Part shown: positions 63,053 through 64,000 of the stretch, one piece after another | Layout of the letters: each line of letters starts with the position of its first letter | Position numbering within the stretch: position 1 is the stretch's first letter | Origin: Halosolutus gelatinilyticus | Lineage (GTDB): Archaea > Halobacteriota > Halobacteria > Halobacteriales > Natrialbaceae | Length of the DNA: 64,000 bases | Assembly: GCF_023028105.1 (NCBI RefSeq) | Contig: NZ_CP095491.1 | Coordinates: 2,790,001 to 2,854,000 of the forward strand | Reading direction: 5' to 3' | The notes under the pieces: model-generated | What the model saw: only the letters and a program-made list of their open reading frames with translations | Databases searched by the model: none | What the model was told of the DNA's origin: nothing | Position numbers and translations under genes: made by a program

Positions 63053-64000
63053 ATGCGTACGTCCCTTCCCGCCCTAGTTGGCTGCAGTCTCCTCGTCGTC
63101 CTCGCGACCGCCGCCCTCGTCGGCGCGGCTCCCCCGCCCCTCGCCGTCTGCAGCGTCTGCGACGGACTCGACGGGGCGACCGATGGCGGCACGCTCGACA
63201 TTCACGTCGACGAGAACGGGGACTCGGAGTGGATCGCCCGCGTCCCCGTCGATGGCAACGCCGCCGACGCGTACCGGAGCGATCCCGCGGCGCTCGACGC
63301 GGCCGTCGAAGACGGCTGGCGTCGCTACGACACCGTCGGAGACGATCGCGACGACGTCGACGCGTCGATCTCCGAGCGAACCGTCGTCGTTCGGTACGCG
63401 GTCGACGACGTCGCCACGGCGGGCGTGGGCGACGGCTGGGTCTTCGATTACCTCTACGCCGGCGGGACGAACCAGCGGTACGAGCTCGCGGCGGACCGCG
63501 TGACGATTCACCTCCCGGACGGATACCAGGCGGCGAACGAACCGCCGAACGCCGTCGCCGAGGACGGAACGGTGACGTGGATAGCGAGCGACGCCCGCGG
63601 CGGAACCGGCGCTCCCGTCCAGAAGACGTACGTGACCTACGGCCGATCGGACGTCGTCGGAACGCTGGAATCGTGGGGATCGGGCTCGGTCGTCTTCGGG
63701 CCGCTGGTCCTCGAGCACACCGTCCGAGCCGGAATCGCTCCCGTCGCTCTTCTCGGGATCGCGACCGTCGCGGCCTCTACGGCCAGGACCGGTCGACTCT
63801 TGGTTCCGTTGGGTGGACCGGGTCGATCGGCGATCGAGCGCGGCGTCGATCGGCTCGGCGGGACCGTCGGTCGACGGACGCTCGTCGGAATCGCCGCCGG
63901 AACGGCGGGGGCCCTCGGCGGCCTCGGCTGGCTCCTCTCCGGTCCGGCCCTCGCGCTGCTCGCCGCCTCCTTCGGCCTCGCCGCGGCGCTGTTTCTGCCG
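63053..64000 (+). CDS. Secreted/membrane protein with N-terminal signal peptide (truncated by window end)
   Basis: 316 codons visible, no stop before 64000. N-terminal signal (RTSLPALVGCSLLVVLATAA then LVGAAPPPLAVCSVCDGL), an acidic extracellular domain (about 30-215, includes WRRYDTVGDDRDDVDASISE) and at least three membrane spans after residue ~225 (IAPVALLGIATVAASTA, LVGIAAGTAGALGGLGWLLS and ALALLAASFGLAAALFL). The C-V-C-S-V-C-type cysteines near the cleavage site could be a lipobox-like or disulfide feature. Family unknown. Confidence 0.7.
   Translation, partial: MRTSLPALVGCSLLVVLATAALVGAAPPPLAVCSVCDGLDGATDGGTLDIHVDENGDSEWIARVPVDGNAADAYRSDPAALDAAVEDGWRRYDTVGDDRDDVDASISERTVVVRYAVDDVATAGVGDGWVFDYLYAGGTNQRYELAADRVTIHLPDGYQAANEPPNAVAEDGTVTWIASDARGGTGAPVQKTYVTYGRSDVVGTLESWGSGSVVFGPLVLEHTVRAGIAPVALLGIATVAASTARTGRLLVPLGGPGRSAIERGVDRLGGTVGRRTLVGIAAGTAGALGGLGWLLSGPALALLAASFGLAAALFLP

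Overview
The window is chromosomal DNA from an extreme halophilic archaeon (class Halobacteria). The evidence is high G+C, strongly Asp/Glu-rich proteins, promoters with TATA-like boxes about 25-30 nt before leaderless start codons, and archaeal marker genes: family-B DNA polymerase, Mre11/Rad50, the PAN proteasomal ATPase, the KEOPS subunit Pcc1, prefoldin beta, RpoP, eL43, archaeal TruD, Pth2 and an archaeal class I FBP aldolase. Gene content and the very frequent CGATCG hexamer suggest a Natrialba/Natrinema/Haloterrigena-type lineage, but this is inference. I see no CRISPR array, rRNA, convincing tRNA or intact transposase gene. The window looks like core chromosome with a few small non-coding repeat elements.

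Layout. 0-12.8 kb is an information-processing block: partial sufC, an orphan membrane histidine kinase, polB, two small haloarchaeal proteins, then rad50 and mre11 in one overlapping operon with winged-helix genes on either side, then the proteasome ATPase gene. 12.8-14.5 kb is a lower-GC islet with two transcription regulators and a 45-residue membrane protein. 14.7-19.7 kb holds guaA (glutaminase subunit), an NmrA-type gene preceded by a tiny leader ORF, hflX, and the cluster eL43-rpoP-pcc1-pfdB-DUF3194. 20-28 kb holds zinc-ribbon proteins, truD, small membrane proteins, a carboxylesterase, pth2, an unknown gene and dcd.

28-36.5 kb is envelope-related: a secreted/anchored coiled-coil and beta-sandwich protein with a DUF4129 tail, a DUF1616 membrane protein, a sugar-1-phosphate nucleotidylyltransferase (GlmU type), and an ABC exporter made of one ATPase and two different FtsX permeases in an overlapping operon. 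36.5-43.9 kb holds a zinc-finger protein, an aldehyde dehydrogenase, a RIO-like kinase divergent from a polytopic membrane protein, and an acyl-CoA dehydrogenase.

43.9-56.3 kb is rich in carbon-nitrogen metabolism: two different glutamate dehydrogenases flanking a CitE-type lyase, a semialdehyde dehydrogenase, an erythromycin-esterase homologue, a MaoC-type hydratase overlapping two bacterial-PH membrane proteins, and a large acyl-CoA carboxylase beta subunit with an unusual N-terminal extension. With the acyl-CoA dehydrogenase and 3-hydroxyacyl-CoA dehydrogenase, this set fits acyl-CoA/propionyl-CoA and possibly methylaspartate-cycle metabolism. 56.8-64 kb holds a Tat-exported trypsin-like protease, a gluconeogenic fba-fbp operon with an operator-like promoter, a helix-hairpin-helix protein, an ornithine cyclodeaminase homologue, a 3-hydroxyacyl-CoA dehydrogenase and a truncated membrane protein gene.

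Observations most worth a second look: two palindromic elements with the same terminal inverted repeat, both between convergent genes; an Orc1/Cdc6-origin-box-like inverted repeat upstream of the citE-type gene; a TrmB-like site plus an inverted repeat around the TATA box of fba; an eL43 with no cysteines; a probable small-subunit fusion in the acyl-CoA carboxylase; and a leader ORF before the NmrA gene. No single clearly new system stands out.
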